DNA of 64,000 nucleotides, taken from the NCBI RefSeq assembly GCF_040448675.1, contig NZ_CP159289.1:992001-1056000 (forward strand), written 5' to 3'. Origin of the DNA: Dyadobacter sp. 676. GTDB taxonomy: Bacteria > Bacteroidota > Bacteroidia > Cytophagales > Spirosomataceae. The translations under genes and the position numbers were made by a program. Shown one piece after another: positions 28,355 to 36,316 of the stretch. A model generated the notes under the pieces. It made no database searches and was not told where the DNA came from. It saw nothing but the letters and a program-made list of their open reading frames with translations. The number at the start of each line of letters is the position of its first letter. Positions within the stretch are counted from its first letter, which is position 1.

Positions 28355-29179
28355 ATGAAAAATCTATACATCCTCAACGCTCCTCTGCTTTCTTTGAAAT
28401 CGAGAGGGACCTTTCTCGCTATTCTGCTTACATTATTCGCATTCGCCGCAAACGCCCAGGTTGGCGTCGGAACTATCAGTCCTGATCCGAGCGCTCAGCT
28501 GGACGTACAATCCACTACCAAAGGGGCTTTGATCCCGCGCATGACCGATACACAACGTACTGCAATCCCGAGCCCTGCTACTGGTCTACTAGTTTATCAG
28601 ACCAACGGGAACGCCGGTTTCTGGTATTATACCGGTACCGAATGGGTCCCGCTGAAAAGCACACCAACGTCCAGCAGCTCCACCATTATCCCTTATGCAT
28701 CGGGAACGCCGGCCATTATGACGACCCTCGCGGGCGGACTAGCTGGTACCGGTTCGGTTGTTGGATTCGGAATCAATACGCCAGGCGTATCGCTGTTGGG
28801 AGGCCTGGTTGACGCGACAAACCTCACCAACATGGCCTTCTCCATGCCACGGGATGGCGTCATCACGTCTATCTCCGGCTTTTTCAGTAATACAGCCGCA
28901 TTGGCTCTGCTAGGTACGCTTAACATACAGGCGCAACTGTTCCGGGCTCCTGAAGGATCCAATCTCTTTTCGCCAATTCCGGGTGCGCTCGTAACGCTTT
29001 CACCTGGTCTCACGGGTGTTCTGACTATCGGGACTACTGCATCGGGGCTAACCAATGGATTGAATATCCCTGTGACCGCCGGTACGAGGCTACTGCTGGT
29101 GTATTCCGTTAGCGACACAGGGTTCGGCCTTGTCAATACTGTAAACGGGTATGTCAGCGCAGGGGTAGCCATTAACTAG
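28355..29179 (+). CDS. Exported protein with BclB-like (exosporium-type) C-terminal domain
   Basis: A 274-residue exported protein. The signal region is followed by a segment common in Bacteroidota tail-fibre-like proteins (about 35-100, VGVGTISPDPSAQLDVQ, with FWYYTGTEW) and a Ser/Thr linker. The last 165 residues (from about 110, IPYASGTPAIMTTLAGGLAG) match my memory of the BclB-related C-terminal domain of Firmicutes exosporium and surface proteins (SMPRDGVITSISGFF, TRLLLVYSVS and GYVSAGVAI). In spore formers this domain is thought to trimerise filaments. No collagen-like Gly-X-Y region is present. It may form a trimeric surface fibre tip. It is paired with the T9SS protein upstream. The domain call needs a profile search. 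Confidence 0.7.
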   Translation: MKNLYILNAPLLSLKSRGTFLAILLTLFAFAANAQVGVGTISPDPSAQLDVQSTTKGALIPRMTDTQRTAIPSPATGLLVYQTNGNAGFWYYTGTEWVPLKSTPTSSSSTIIPYASGTPAIMTTLAGGLAGTGSVVGFGINTPGVSLLGGLVDATNLTNMAFSMPRDGVITSISGFFSNTAALALLGTLNIQAQLFRAPEGSNLFSPIPGALVTLSPGLTGVLTIGTTASGLTNGLNIPVTAGTRLLLVYSVSDTGFGLVNTVNGYVSAGVAIN

Positions 29180-29192
29180 TTCTGCTTTTCCC

Positions 29193-31072
29193 TTAACGGA
29201 TTCCCAAACGAAAGCCCGGTTTCGGGCTTTCGTTTGACAGCATGTCGCTCATAGCTTTCCATACCGCCAGCTGATACCTGCCTGGAAACCGATCCAGGAT
29301 GTAACTTTTTTTGCTTCCGAGATCGATCTTCGGGTAGCCCGACGGCGGAAACTGCTTGTATCCCTTTTTGGCTTCCTGCCCATCATCGTCATACACCGAG
29401 TAAGAAGGCCCGGCAAAAAGCAGAAAATGTGTTCCCAATTTATAAGTTGCGGCGGCTTGCAGACGGTACAGCGACGCCATAGTGTTCCAATCGCCCCGGT
29501 AAATGTTCTGGCTCAGTATTTCGACAAAGAAACCCGCTTTTTTGAAAGGATAGAACTCCCGCCCGATACCAGCACCGAATGTGCGGATTTTTTTGTCGCT
29601 GCTACCGCCCGTTCCGGCCATGAGCAAGCTATAAAACTTGTGCGTCCCCATTTTCCAGGCGATGTTGAACGGCGCGATATCGGTAGCGTATACCGATATA
29701 TTCGACGTGCTTTTCCTGACAAAATTGAATAGTCCTATACTCGCTCCGGAAGAGCTGTCGGCTATGTTGACAATGCCCACTTGTACCCCCCCTTAATTTT
29801 TTGGCATAATTGAAAGGTGCCAGTTGCAAACCCTTGATATTCCTCGCCATATTGAGTCCGGCCGAAATTTGCGTAACACGGGCCGAGTCTCGTGCATTGT
29901 TAGCTGCGCCGGCGATTTGTACCCCTTCGAAAACCCCGCGTATCTGGTTGTATCCGCCGGAGATCTGGGCGCCGTGGCCTCCGTTACGGATCAGGCCGAT
30001 GGCACCGGTGATCTGCGCTCCTGCGATGCCCCCCTCCGGCCCTGCTCAAAAACCCGCTTATCTGCGCCCCGCCGACGTGTTTCCGCACCATTCCGCTAAA
30101 ACCGGAAATTTGCACGCCGTGCAACGAGTCGAGTACATTGTTGCCGAAACCCGCTATCTGCACCCCATTGACATGCCCTGACACCACATTGAATGCCCCT
30201 GCAAGCTGCACATAGCGAACATTTTCCTTTGAAATATTAAAACCACCCGCAATTTCGACCCCATTCACTCCGGCCGTGTAACCACCGGCGAGGTTTAGCG
30301 AAAATTTGTTAACCACCTGCCCGCTCATGCGCCCGTGCGTACCCAGTCCGGGCGTAAGCGAAGCCTGGTAGGGCAACGAGACGAAAAAACGGCCGATATT
30401 CCGGCTTTGCGCACGAAGGCGCTGCGAAAGAAAAAGGCGGCCCAGCCATGTAGATTCGCCCTCAGAGTAGCGGACAATCAACGGATCCAGGTCGACGGCT
30501 TTGGGCTGGATGCGCATTGTCCGGGTTGCCTCGTCGGCGCTGTTAATGACGACCGTCGTATCGCCATAACCCACTTTGCTGACCGTCAGGTAAACGGGGA
30601 ACGCCCTGTCCCGGATGCGCAGTCGGAAACCGCCGTCGTCCTCCGAAAGCGTGGAAACGAGCAATTGCCGCGAATAAATACTCGCGTAGTCGACGGGCTG
30701 CCCGGTTTCGCCATCGAGAATACGGCCATTAATGTGAAACGACTTCTCCTTCGCCGCCGGAAGGATGATCAGGTAGTCGCCTTTTTCCTTGTATTGGAAT
30801 TTATCATGAAAAAGCTGGTCGAGTACTTGCCGCACGGGTTGCCGGGCAACATTCAACGTAACCAGACTATCGCCGGCGATCAGATTGCTGTTGTAAGAAA
30901 AATAGAATTTTCCCTGTTCGCTGATGGATTTCAAAACAGCAGAAACCGGCTGCCCCTTTACGGAGATATCAACCGGTTTATTCAAAATCTGCTGTGCGAA
31001 GCCCCCGAGAGGGATCATTACCATAATAACAGCCAGCCTCAATACACGACGGAATATAGAATTTTGATTCAT
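29193..31072 (-). CDS. STN-domain surface-repeat protein (LA_2272 type) in a sigma/anti-sigma operon (two one-base frameshifts in this sequence)
   Basis: A 625-residue exported protein once two breaks are repaired. A signal peptide (ends FAQQ) leads to an STN domain (about 30-105), a carboxypeptidase-like domain (about 112-195), then about eleven 14-16-residue repeats such as GVQIAGFGNN, GAQISGG and GLQLAPFNY. A C-terminal barrel-like part ends in FRLGIR. Frame breaks: six G at 30029-30034 (one extra) and seven G at 29786-29792 (one extra). Removing both makes the length divisible by three and restores the repeat register. It is 14 bases after fecR and an ECF sigma factor. Usually an STN domain here sits on a TonB receptor; none is present. 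It is probably a surface sensor, which is an inference. Confidence 0.8.
29206..29235. terminator. Terminator hairpin shared with the end of the convergent gene
   Basis: Perfect 13-bp stem AAACGAAAGCCCG/CGGGCTTTCGTTT with loop GTTT. It ends the plus-strand T9SS/BclB-like transcript, but lies inside the last codons of the minus-strand repeat protein (…SNESPKPGFRLGIR). Confidence 0.75.
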
Positions 31073-31086
31073 CCCGAAAGATAAGG

Positions 31087-32076
31087 CTATTTCAAAACGA
31101 TGCGGTCACCATGGTGTTCAACTTTGAGTGAAAGGGTTTCGCTGATGACGCCCAGGATATTTTCCAGCGAGTTCTGATCGAATGTGGTATTGATCGGCAT
31201 TTCCCGCAATCGCTCGTTGCCGATCACGATATCCGCTTCGTAGGCTTCGTTCAGGATTTCAACCAGTCGCCATAACGGCGTGCCGTCGCAGAAAAGCCTG
31301 CGGGTTCGGTAATAATTGTAAAATTCGTCCCCGGTGACACTCTTGCGCATTTGCGCACTGGCCTTCATAACGGTCGCTTCCTCTTTCGGCGTAATGCGGA
31401 TCTTCTGATCGGCCCGTGCGACCTCCACGATGCCTGTTTCCACAATGACTTCCGTTTTTTCGGCGTCGTCTTTTACATTAAATGAAGTGCCCACCACTTT
31501 CACCGTCACGTCATTGACCGAAATCAGGAACGGCTTCGATTTATCGGGTTTTACATCAAAAAAAGCCTCTCCCGTAAGCTGTACCAGACGTGTTTTTCCC
31601 TCAAATTCTTTGGGAAAACGAATGGTCGACTTCCTGTTGAGGGTAACGATGGAGCCGTCCGGCAACGTGTCGGTCAGAGTTTGCATTCCCGAACTGACCC
31701 TCAACATCTCCGGTGACGAATTGCGTGTAGACGCGAGGTAGCTCAGCCAGCCTACGCCGGCCGTCATGAGTACCATCGCTACCATCCGCAGTATCCTGAA
31801 TACCGGTTTCGGATACATCGGCATTACCTCGGCTTCCTGCACTTTGCCCGCCGTACGTGCTTTAAATCGCTCCCAGGCCGCATTTTCATCGACAGTACTC
31901 GCCCGTGAAAGCCGTTTGCTTTCGTTCCAGATCAACTCGAAATGTTCGTAGTACCGCTGGTTATCGTCGTCGTCAAGCAGCCATTGCTTGATTTCGATCT
32001 GCTCCGCAACGCTGGCCTCGTCGAGCATCGACTTCACCAGCAATTCATCTATGTTTGGGTTGTGTTCTGTTTTCAT
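31087..32076 (-). CDS. FecR-family anti-sigma factor
   Basis: Membrane anti-sigma factor, 329 residues. A cytoplasmic N-terminus (IKQWLLDDDDNQRYYEHFEL and NESKRLSR) precedes one membrane segment (about 93-113, FRILRMVAMVLMTAGVGWL). The periplasmic FecR domain has LPDGSIVTLNRKSTIRFP, GEAFFDVKPDKSKPF and VVGTSFNV. The C-terminal DUF4974-like domain ends LKVEHHGDRIVLK. It begins six bases after the ECF sigma gene and is followed 14 bases later by the STN-domain repeat protein. By gene order that protein, not a TonB receptor, is its likely input. Confidence 0.93.
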   Translation of the reverse strand: MKTEHNPNIDELLVKSMLDEASVAEQIEIKQWLLDDDDNQRYYEHFELIWNESKRLSRASTVDENAAWERFKARTAGKVQEAEVMPMYPKPVFRILRMVAMVLMTAGVGWLSYLASTRNSSPEMLRVSSGMQTLTDTLPDGSIVTLNRKSTIRFPKEFEGKTRLVQLTGEAFFDVKPDKSKPFLISVNDVTVKVVGTSFNVKDDAEKTEVIVETGIVEVARADQKIRITPKEEATVMKASAQMRKSVTGDEFYNYYRTRRLFCDGTPLWRLVEILNEAYEADIVIGNERLREMPINTTFDQNSLENILGVISETLSLKVEHHGDRIVLK

Positions 32077-32082
32077 GACTGA

Positions 32083-32655
32083 TCAGCTGAGGAAAAAAAG
32101 TAAAAAGGAAGCCGGAAGGAAATCGGCCAGCTTGACACGCAGAAGCCGCAATGCCTTACCCATCTGATTTTCAACCGTTTTGACCGGCAATTGAAGGCGA
32201 TCCGCGATTTCGTGGTATTTCAGTTCTTCGAAACGGCTCATCTGAAAAATCGTCCTGCATTTCTCGGGTAGCTCCCGCAATGCAATGTCCAGGCGTGTTT
32301 CAAGCTCCGACAGTTCGAGAGCATGCGAGGCGCTGGCGCTCTGTTGCTCCTGGTGCAGCGTATAGTCGCGGTGCGCCTCCCGTACTTTCAAATGCTTGAG
32401 ATAATTTAAACTTTCGTGGTACACCGACCGGTAGAGATACCCGCTGACCGATTCGCGGATATCGATATGGTCTGTTTTCTCCCACAACCTGCAAAACACA
32501 TTCTGGACCATCTCTTCGGCCATGACATCGTCCTTCAAAATAGTGCAGGCATAGGCGTGCAGTCCTTTGAAATGTTTCTTGAAAACTTTCTCAAACTCCG
32601 ATTCTCTGTCCCTGCTCAAAACCGTTACGTGGTCATCCGCTAAGGCTGCATTCAT
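32083..32655 (-). CDS. ECF RNA polymerase sigma factor
   Basis: Sigma-70 ECF factor, 190 residues. Region 2: FEKVFKKHFKGLHAYACTIL, then MAEEMVQNVFCRLWEKTD. Region 4: ALRELPEKCRTIFQMSRFEE, then the helix-turn-helix LQLPVKTVENQMGKALRLL. It heads the operon ECF-FecR-STN repeat protein with gaps of 6 and 14 bases. The hydrophobic C-terminal tail (FLPASFLLFFLS) is common in this group. A strong terminator at 32683-32731 separates it from the gene upstream. Confidence 0.93.
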   Translation of the reverse strand: MNAALADDHVTVLSRDRESEFEKVFKKHFKGLHAYACTILKDDVMAEEMVQNVFCRLWEKTDHIDIRESVSGYLYRSVYHESLNYLKHLKVREAHRDYTLHQEQQSASASHALELSELETRLDIALRELPEKCRTIFQMSRFEELKYHEIADRLQLPVKTVENQMGKALRLLRVKLADFLPASFLLFFLS

Positions 32656-32682
32656 TGCACCGACTGGTTTATGTAAAAAAAT

Positions 32683-32731
32683 AAGCGCCCGACTCGGGTT
32701 GTACGATATATTGACAACCGGTCGGGCGCTT
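32683..32731 (-). terminator. Rho-independent terminator of the small repeat peptide gene
   Basis: On the minus strand, AAGCGCCCGACCGGTTGT pairs with a nearly perfect partner arm (11 bp outer stem plus inner 6 bp with a small bulge), followed by ATTTTTTTAC. Confidence 0.85.
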
Positions 32732-32778
32732 ACCCTAAATTTCCCCTGAAAAATATTCAGGCGACGTACGTTACTGCC

Positions 32779-33003
32779 TTATTTCTTTTTGGCGGCTTTC
32801 GTCGTATCGGCCTTGTTCGTCTTGTAGCGTTTATCGGGCGTGCCGTCTTTTTTGAGGTGTTTATTTTCCTTGTAACGTTTATCAGGCGTACCGTCTTTTT
32901 TCAGTTTCGCCTCGGTTTTCTGTTTCTCCGCGGTGGTTTGAGCAAAAATCGGCGTTGCGACGGCCATAAGTGCCAGCAACATCCATGCTTTCAGGTTTTT
33001 CAT
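32779..33003 (-). CDS. Small exported basic peptide with LKKDGTPDKRYK repeats
   Basis: A 74-residue protein from the ATG before KNLKAWMLL (an ATG at 33012 would add three residues). A signal peptide ends at IFAQ. The mature part (about 50 residues) is Lys-rich, with two near-identical copies of LKKDGTPDKRYK followed by xNK, and a run TTKAAKKK at the end. It appears to be an exported basic peptide, perhaps binding acidic surface polymers or nucleic acid. I recall no characterised function. It has its own terminator. Confidence 0.7.
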   Translation of the reverse strand: MKNLKAWMLLALMAVATPIFAQTTAEKQKTEAKLKKDGTPDKRYKENKHLKKDGTPDKRYKTNKADTTKAAKKK

Positions 33004-33317
33004 AGTTGACAAAATTAATGTGAGTGATAGTTTAAAGTGGGGCTAAATTACGATTCCTGGGCGAAATGCAAACGGAGATAGCCCTGGAAGAAGTAAGTTT
33101 AATGAGGATTTAATGCTACTACAAGCTGTTACCTTTTCAATGAGGTGACGTACAAGAAGAATGTTTCACTTTAACATTCTTCCTAACGAAAAATCAGAGA
33201 TTAGTTGTTAACGATCGGGAAATTGGAATACTAAGCCGCGAAAGTGGCGATTTCATTTCTTTAACAGACATTGCACGGCAAAAGGACAGGGCGCCCGGTC
33301 TGGTTATCTCAAACTGG

Positions 33318-34025
33318 ATGCGCAACAGGTTTACCATTGAGTTCAACGGCCTTTGGGAACAACTGCATAATCCTCATTTTAAACTACTCGAATTCGAGTA
33401 CATTAAAAATGAATCCGGGAGCAACAGCTATGTCCTGACCCCCAAACATTGGATTGAAAAAACGAACGCGATTGGCATCATATCGAAACCTGGACGGCAT
33501 AATGGAGGAACATTTGCGCATAAAGACATCGCCTTCGAATTTGCGTCGTGGATTTCACCGTCATTTAAACTCTACCTGATCAAGGAATTCCAAAGATTGA
33601 AAGACGAAGAAAACAAGCGTCTGGAGCTCGACTGGGATTTGCTGCGCAGCCTGGCGAAGATCAACTACACGGTTCAAACCGACGCGATTAAGGAAAATCT
33701 GATTCCCAGAGAGCTCGATCCGGCCGCGATCAGTAAAATTTATGCCGGGGAGGCTGATATTCTGAACCTGGCATTGTTCGGCATCACCGCCCGCGATTGG
33801 GCCAAAAACAATCCAGGCCAGGGCAATCTCCCCGATTCCGCTACGATGGAGCAGCTTGTGGTTCTCTCCAATCTGGAAAGCATTAATGCAATGCTGATCG
33901 GTCAGCGACGGCCCGCATCGGAAAGGGTTATAGAACTGAACAAAATCGCTATTATCCAGATGAAGTCGCTCATGGCAAATGTGTCGTTGCAAAAAGCATC
34001 GCTGCTATTAAATCAACCAAAATGA
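33318..34025 (+). CDS. KilA-N domain protein (N-terminus probably extends upstream)
   Basis: KilA-N is a DNA-binding domain typical of phage proteins and also common as stand-alone genes in Bacteroidota. From the first ATG it is 235 residues. Conserved KilA-N sequence is seen in YVLTPKHWIEKTNAIGI and GGTFAHKDIAFEFASWISP. The first part of the domain lies upstream in the same frame: codons from 33195 read QRLVVNDREIGILSRESG, followed by DFISLTDIARQKD. That extension opens after a TGA at 33141 and has no ATG, GTG or TTG. Removing one A from the A5 run near 33190 would link it to an ATG at 33161. The start is unresolved. Confidence 0.75.
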   Translation: MRNRFTIEFNGLWEQLHNPHFKLLEFEYIKNESGSNSYVLTPKHWIEKTNAIGIISKPGRHNGGTFAHKDIAFEFASWISPSFKLYLIKEFQRLKDEENKRLELDWDLLRSLAKINYTVQTDAIKENLIPRELDPAAISKIYAGEADILNLALFGITARDWAKNNPGQGNLPDSATMEQLVVLSNLESINAMLIGQRRPASERVIELNKIAIIQMKSLMANVSLQKASLLLNQPK

Positions 34026-34032
34026 TAATTAT

Positions 34033-34040
34033 TAACTTTG
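34033..34040 (+). promoter_or_regulatory. Putative oxyR promoter -7 box TAACTTTG
   Basis: Matches TAnnTTTG, 25 bases before the oxyR ATG. Confidence 0.5.
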
Positions 34041-34064
34041 CATAAATGAAGTTTATAATTTATC

Positions 34065-34997
34065 ATGAATATCCAGCAACTGGAATATATCGTCGCAGTC
34101 GATAACCATCGCCATTTCATTCAGGCTGCGGAACATTGTAACGTCACACAGCCGACCCTTTCGATGATGATCAGGAAGTTGGAAGAAGAACTTTCGGTGA
34201 AAATTTTCGATAGGACAAAGCAGCCAATCGTACCAACCAGCGTGGGCCGTGAAATCATCGACCAGGCCAGAACTATCCTGCGCGAAACGGCGCGGATCAA
34301 TGAAATCGCCAAGCATTTCAACGGCGATCTCTCGGGCGAGCTGCACGTGGGTGTCATCCCGACCATCGCGCCTTACCTGCTTCCGCATTTTGTGAATCCG
34401 TTTATTTCGGACTTCCCGGATATCAAACTGCACGTCTCGGAAATGATTACGGACCGCATTATTACCGCCTTGAAAACGGGCAATCTCGATGTGGGAATTA
34501 TCGCTTCCGTTTCCGAGGAGAGCAGTTTACAGGAAATCCCGCTCTATAAGGAACGTTTCTATGCCTACGTATCCGAAAAAACGGATTTGTATTCCAAACA
34601 GTACATCCTGCCTACCGACATCGAACCCAACGAACTCTGGTTACTCGAAGAGGGCCACTGCTTCCGCACACAAATCCAGCGCCTGTGCGAACTGAGCCGC
34701 AGCAGCCAGTTCGGCAGCAGTTTCAGTTACCGTTCGGGCAGCATCGAGACGCTCATCCGGATGGTCGAACGCAACGGTGGCATCACCATTCTACCCGAAA
34801 TGGCTGTAATGGAGCTCTCGGAAGAACGTCAGAAACACATCCGCCATTTCCGTTTTCCCGAGCCCGCTCGTGAGGTGTGCCTGGTCGTCAACCGCGAGCA
34901 GATGAAGGCACGGCTGATCGATGCGTTAAAAGAAGGTATTATTGCGCATTTGCCGGAGGGGATATCAGATAAAGAACTGGAAGTAAGAGTATTATAG
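34065..34997 (+). CDS. oxyR: LysR-type peroxide-sensing regulator OxyR
   Basis: LysR-family transcription factor, 310 residues. The N-terminal winged helix reads QQLEYIVAVDNHRHFIQAAE, followed by VTQPTLSMMIRKLEEEL. The C-terminal sensor domain has EEGHCFRTQIQRLCEL: the two Cys are nine residues apart and follow Gly-His, as in the redox Cys199/Cys208 pair of E. coli OxyR. It should activate peroxide defence genes when these form a disulphide. No catalase or peroxiredoxin gene is beside it. A TAACTTTG box lies upstream. Confidence 0.9.
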   Translation: MNIQQLEYIVAVDNHRHFIQAAEHCNVTQPTLSMMIRKLEEELSVKIFDRTKQPIVPTSVGREIIDQARTILRETARINEIAKHFNGDLSGELHVGVIPTIAPYLLPHFVNPFISDFPDIKLHVSEMITDRIITALKTGNLDVGIIASVSEESSLQEIPLYKERFYAYVSEKTDLYSKQYILPTDIEPNELWLLEEGHCFRTQIQRLCELSRSSQFGSSFSYRSGSIETLIRMVERNGGITILPEMAVMELSEERQKHIRHFRFPEPAREVCLVVNREQMKARLIDALKEGIIAHLPEGISDKELEVRVL

Positions 34998-35035
34998 GTA
35001 AATTATCGTTTCAAACGATTAAATATCGGGAGGCC

Positions 35036-36218
35036 TTAGTAAAGAAAGCCTCCCCAAATAAATCCTTCAAACACTCTTACGGGGTGCCTGCCGACCACGT
35101 AGGATTCACCGATATTCAGGTTCTTTGCAAGCGATCCGGTGTTTTTTAAATCAGACTCCGTGGCAGTTTCCTTTACTTCAAAACATTGCTTCTGATCGAG
35201 GACGAAATCGATCTCCCGGCCTGTTTTAAGCTGATAATAAGCCACTTCTCCCCGATGCATCAGCTGGTTGAATACTGCATTTTCAAATTTGGAACCGCTG
35301 CCGAGTTCACCAGCTAACGATGCGATGCCGTTATCCAGAAAATAGACCTTCTTTGCCTTGACTATTTCCCGGTCCGGGCTATTCGCGAGTACCGGAATCG
35401 TCCTGATCAAATAGCTCTTTTCAAGCAAATCCAGATAATTCTCGACGGTTTGCCGCGCCATGCCGGTGAGGCTCGTGAGCTTTGAAATATCGAGCTTGGT
35501 ACCAATGCGTACCGACAGCAACTTGATCAGTTTAAACAGGTTAGTTGGATTGCGGATGTCGGAAAGTAACGACAGATCGAAGTTGATGTACGAACTGAGA
35601 ATATCGCTAATCAAGTCCCGTTTGTCCTCTCCTGACCCGGCGAGAACTACTTCCGGAAATCCCCCGAAATCAATGTATTCGTCATAATATCCTTTTAAGC
35701 GTTCATATTCGGCGGGAATAAATTGAGCCGCTTCCTGAATTTCCGGCCTACCGGCCTGTAATCCTTTAAACGCGAGCAATTCCCCGAAGGTCAGGGGAAA
35801 AATTTCAAAGATCTTTTTCCTGCCTGCCAGCGATTCGGAAAATTGGTTCTTCATATAATAGGCGCTCGAACCGGTGACGATGAATTTGACGTCGTAGCTA
35901 TCGTACAGATATTTAAGCACGCTTGGGAGGTTGGGCACAAGCTGAATTTCGTCCAGACAAATCAGTACTTTTTTTTGAAAAATCCGTCCCCTGCCGGCTC
36001 AATGCCTGAACTATCACTTCGTAGTTCGGTTCGGAGAACAGGGCGCGCACGTCTATCCGTTCGAGATCGAAGTAATACTTTTGGGGAATGTCACACTGCG
36101 CCATCAACTGCTTTAAAAGCGTAGTTTTTCCAGTCCGCCGCATTCCGGTAAGAACTGTAATCTGTCTTTTGGTCGAATGCGCAAGGAGTTCGGGATAAAT
36201 GTAGCGTGTGACGAACAT
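35036..36218 (-). CDS. AAA-family ATPase with DUF4143 (one-base frameshift in this sequence)
   Basis: ATP-binding protein of the AAA_14/DUF4143 family, 393 residues after repair. Walker A is TGMRRTGKTTLLKQL (about 24-40). Walker B is restored as KVLICLDEIQLVPNLP when one A is removed from the run of eight A (T8 on the + strand at 35969-35976). Then VKFIVTGSSAYYM is the sensor region. The C-terminal DUF4143 domain (about 200-390) has MARQTVENYLDLLEKSYLI and REIDFVLDQKQCFEVK, a nuclease-like D-E-K pattern. The role of this family is not established. It is a single-gene unit. Confidence 0.85.
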
Positions 36219-36316
36219 AATTTTACCATTTTCAAAGCATACTGCAAATATAGTTATACTATTTTACAAGTTCACCGCAAAAATAGTGCAACCAAATTAT
36301 AAGTACGCTTGAAAAG

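Noticed and set aside
29000..29300. CRISPR-like repeats in the surface-repeat genes
   Set aside because: The repeats are 45-base coding repeats without uniform spacers, and they lie in protein-coding frames.
33010..33017. TAATTTTG box upstream of the repeat peptide on the minus strand
   Set aside because: It overlaps the start codon region, which would leave no leader, so it is unlikely to be the promoter.
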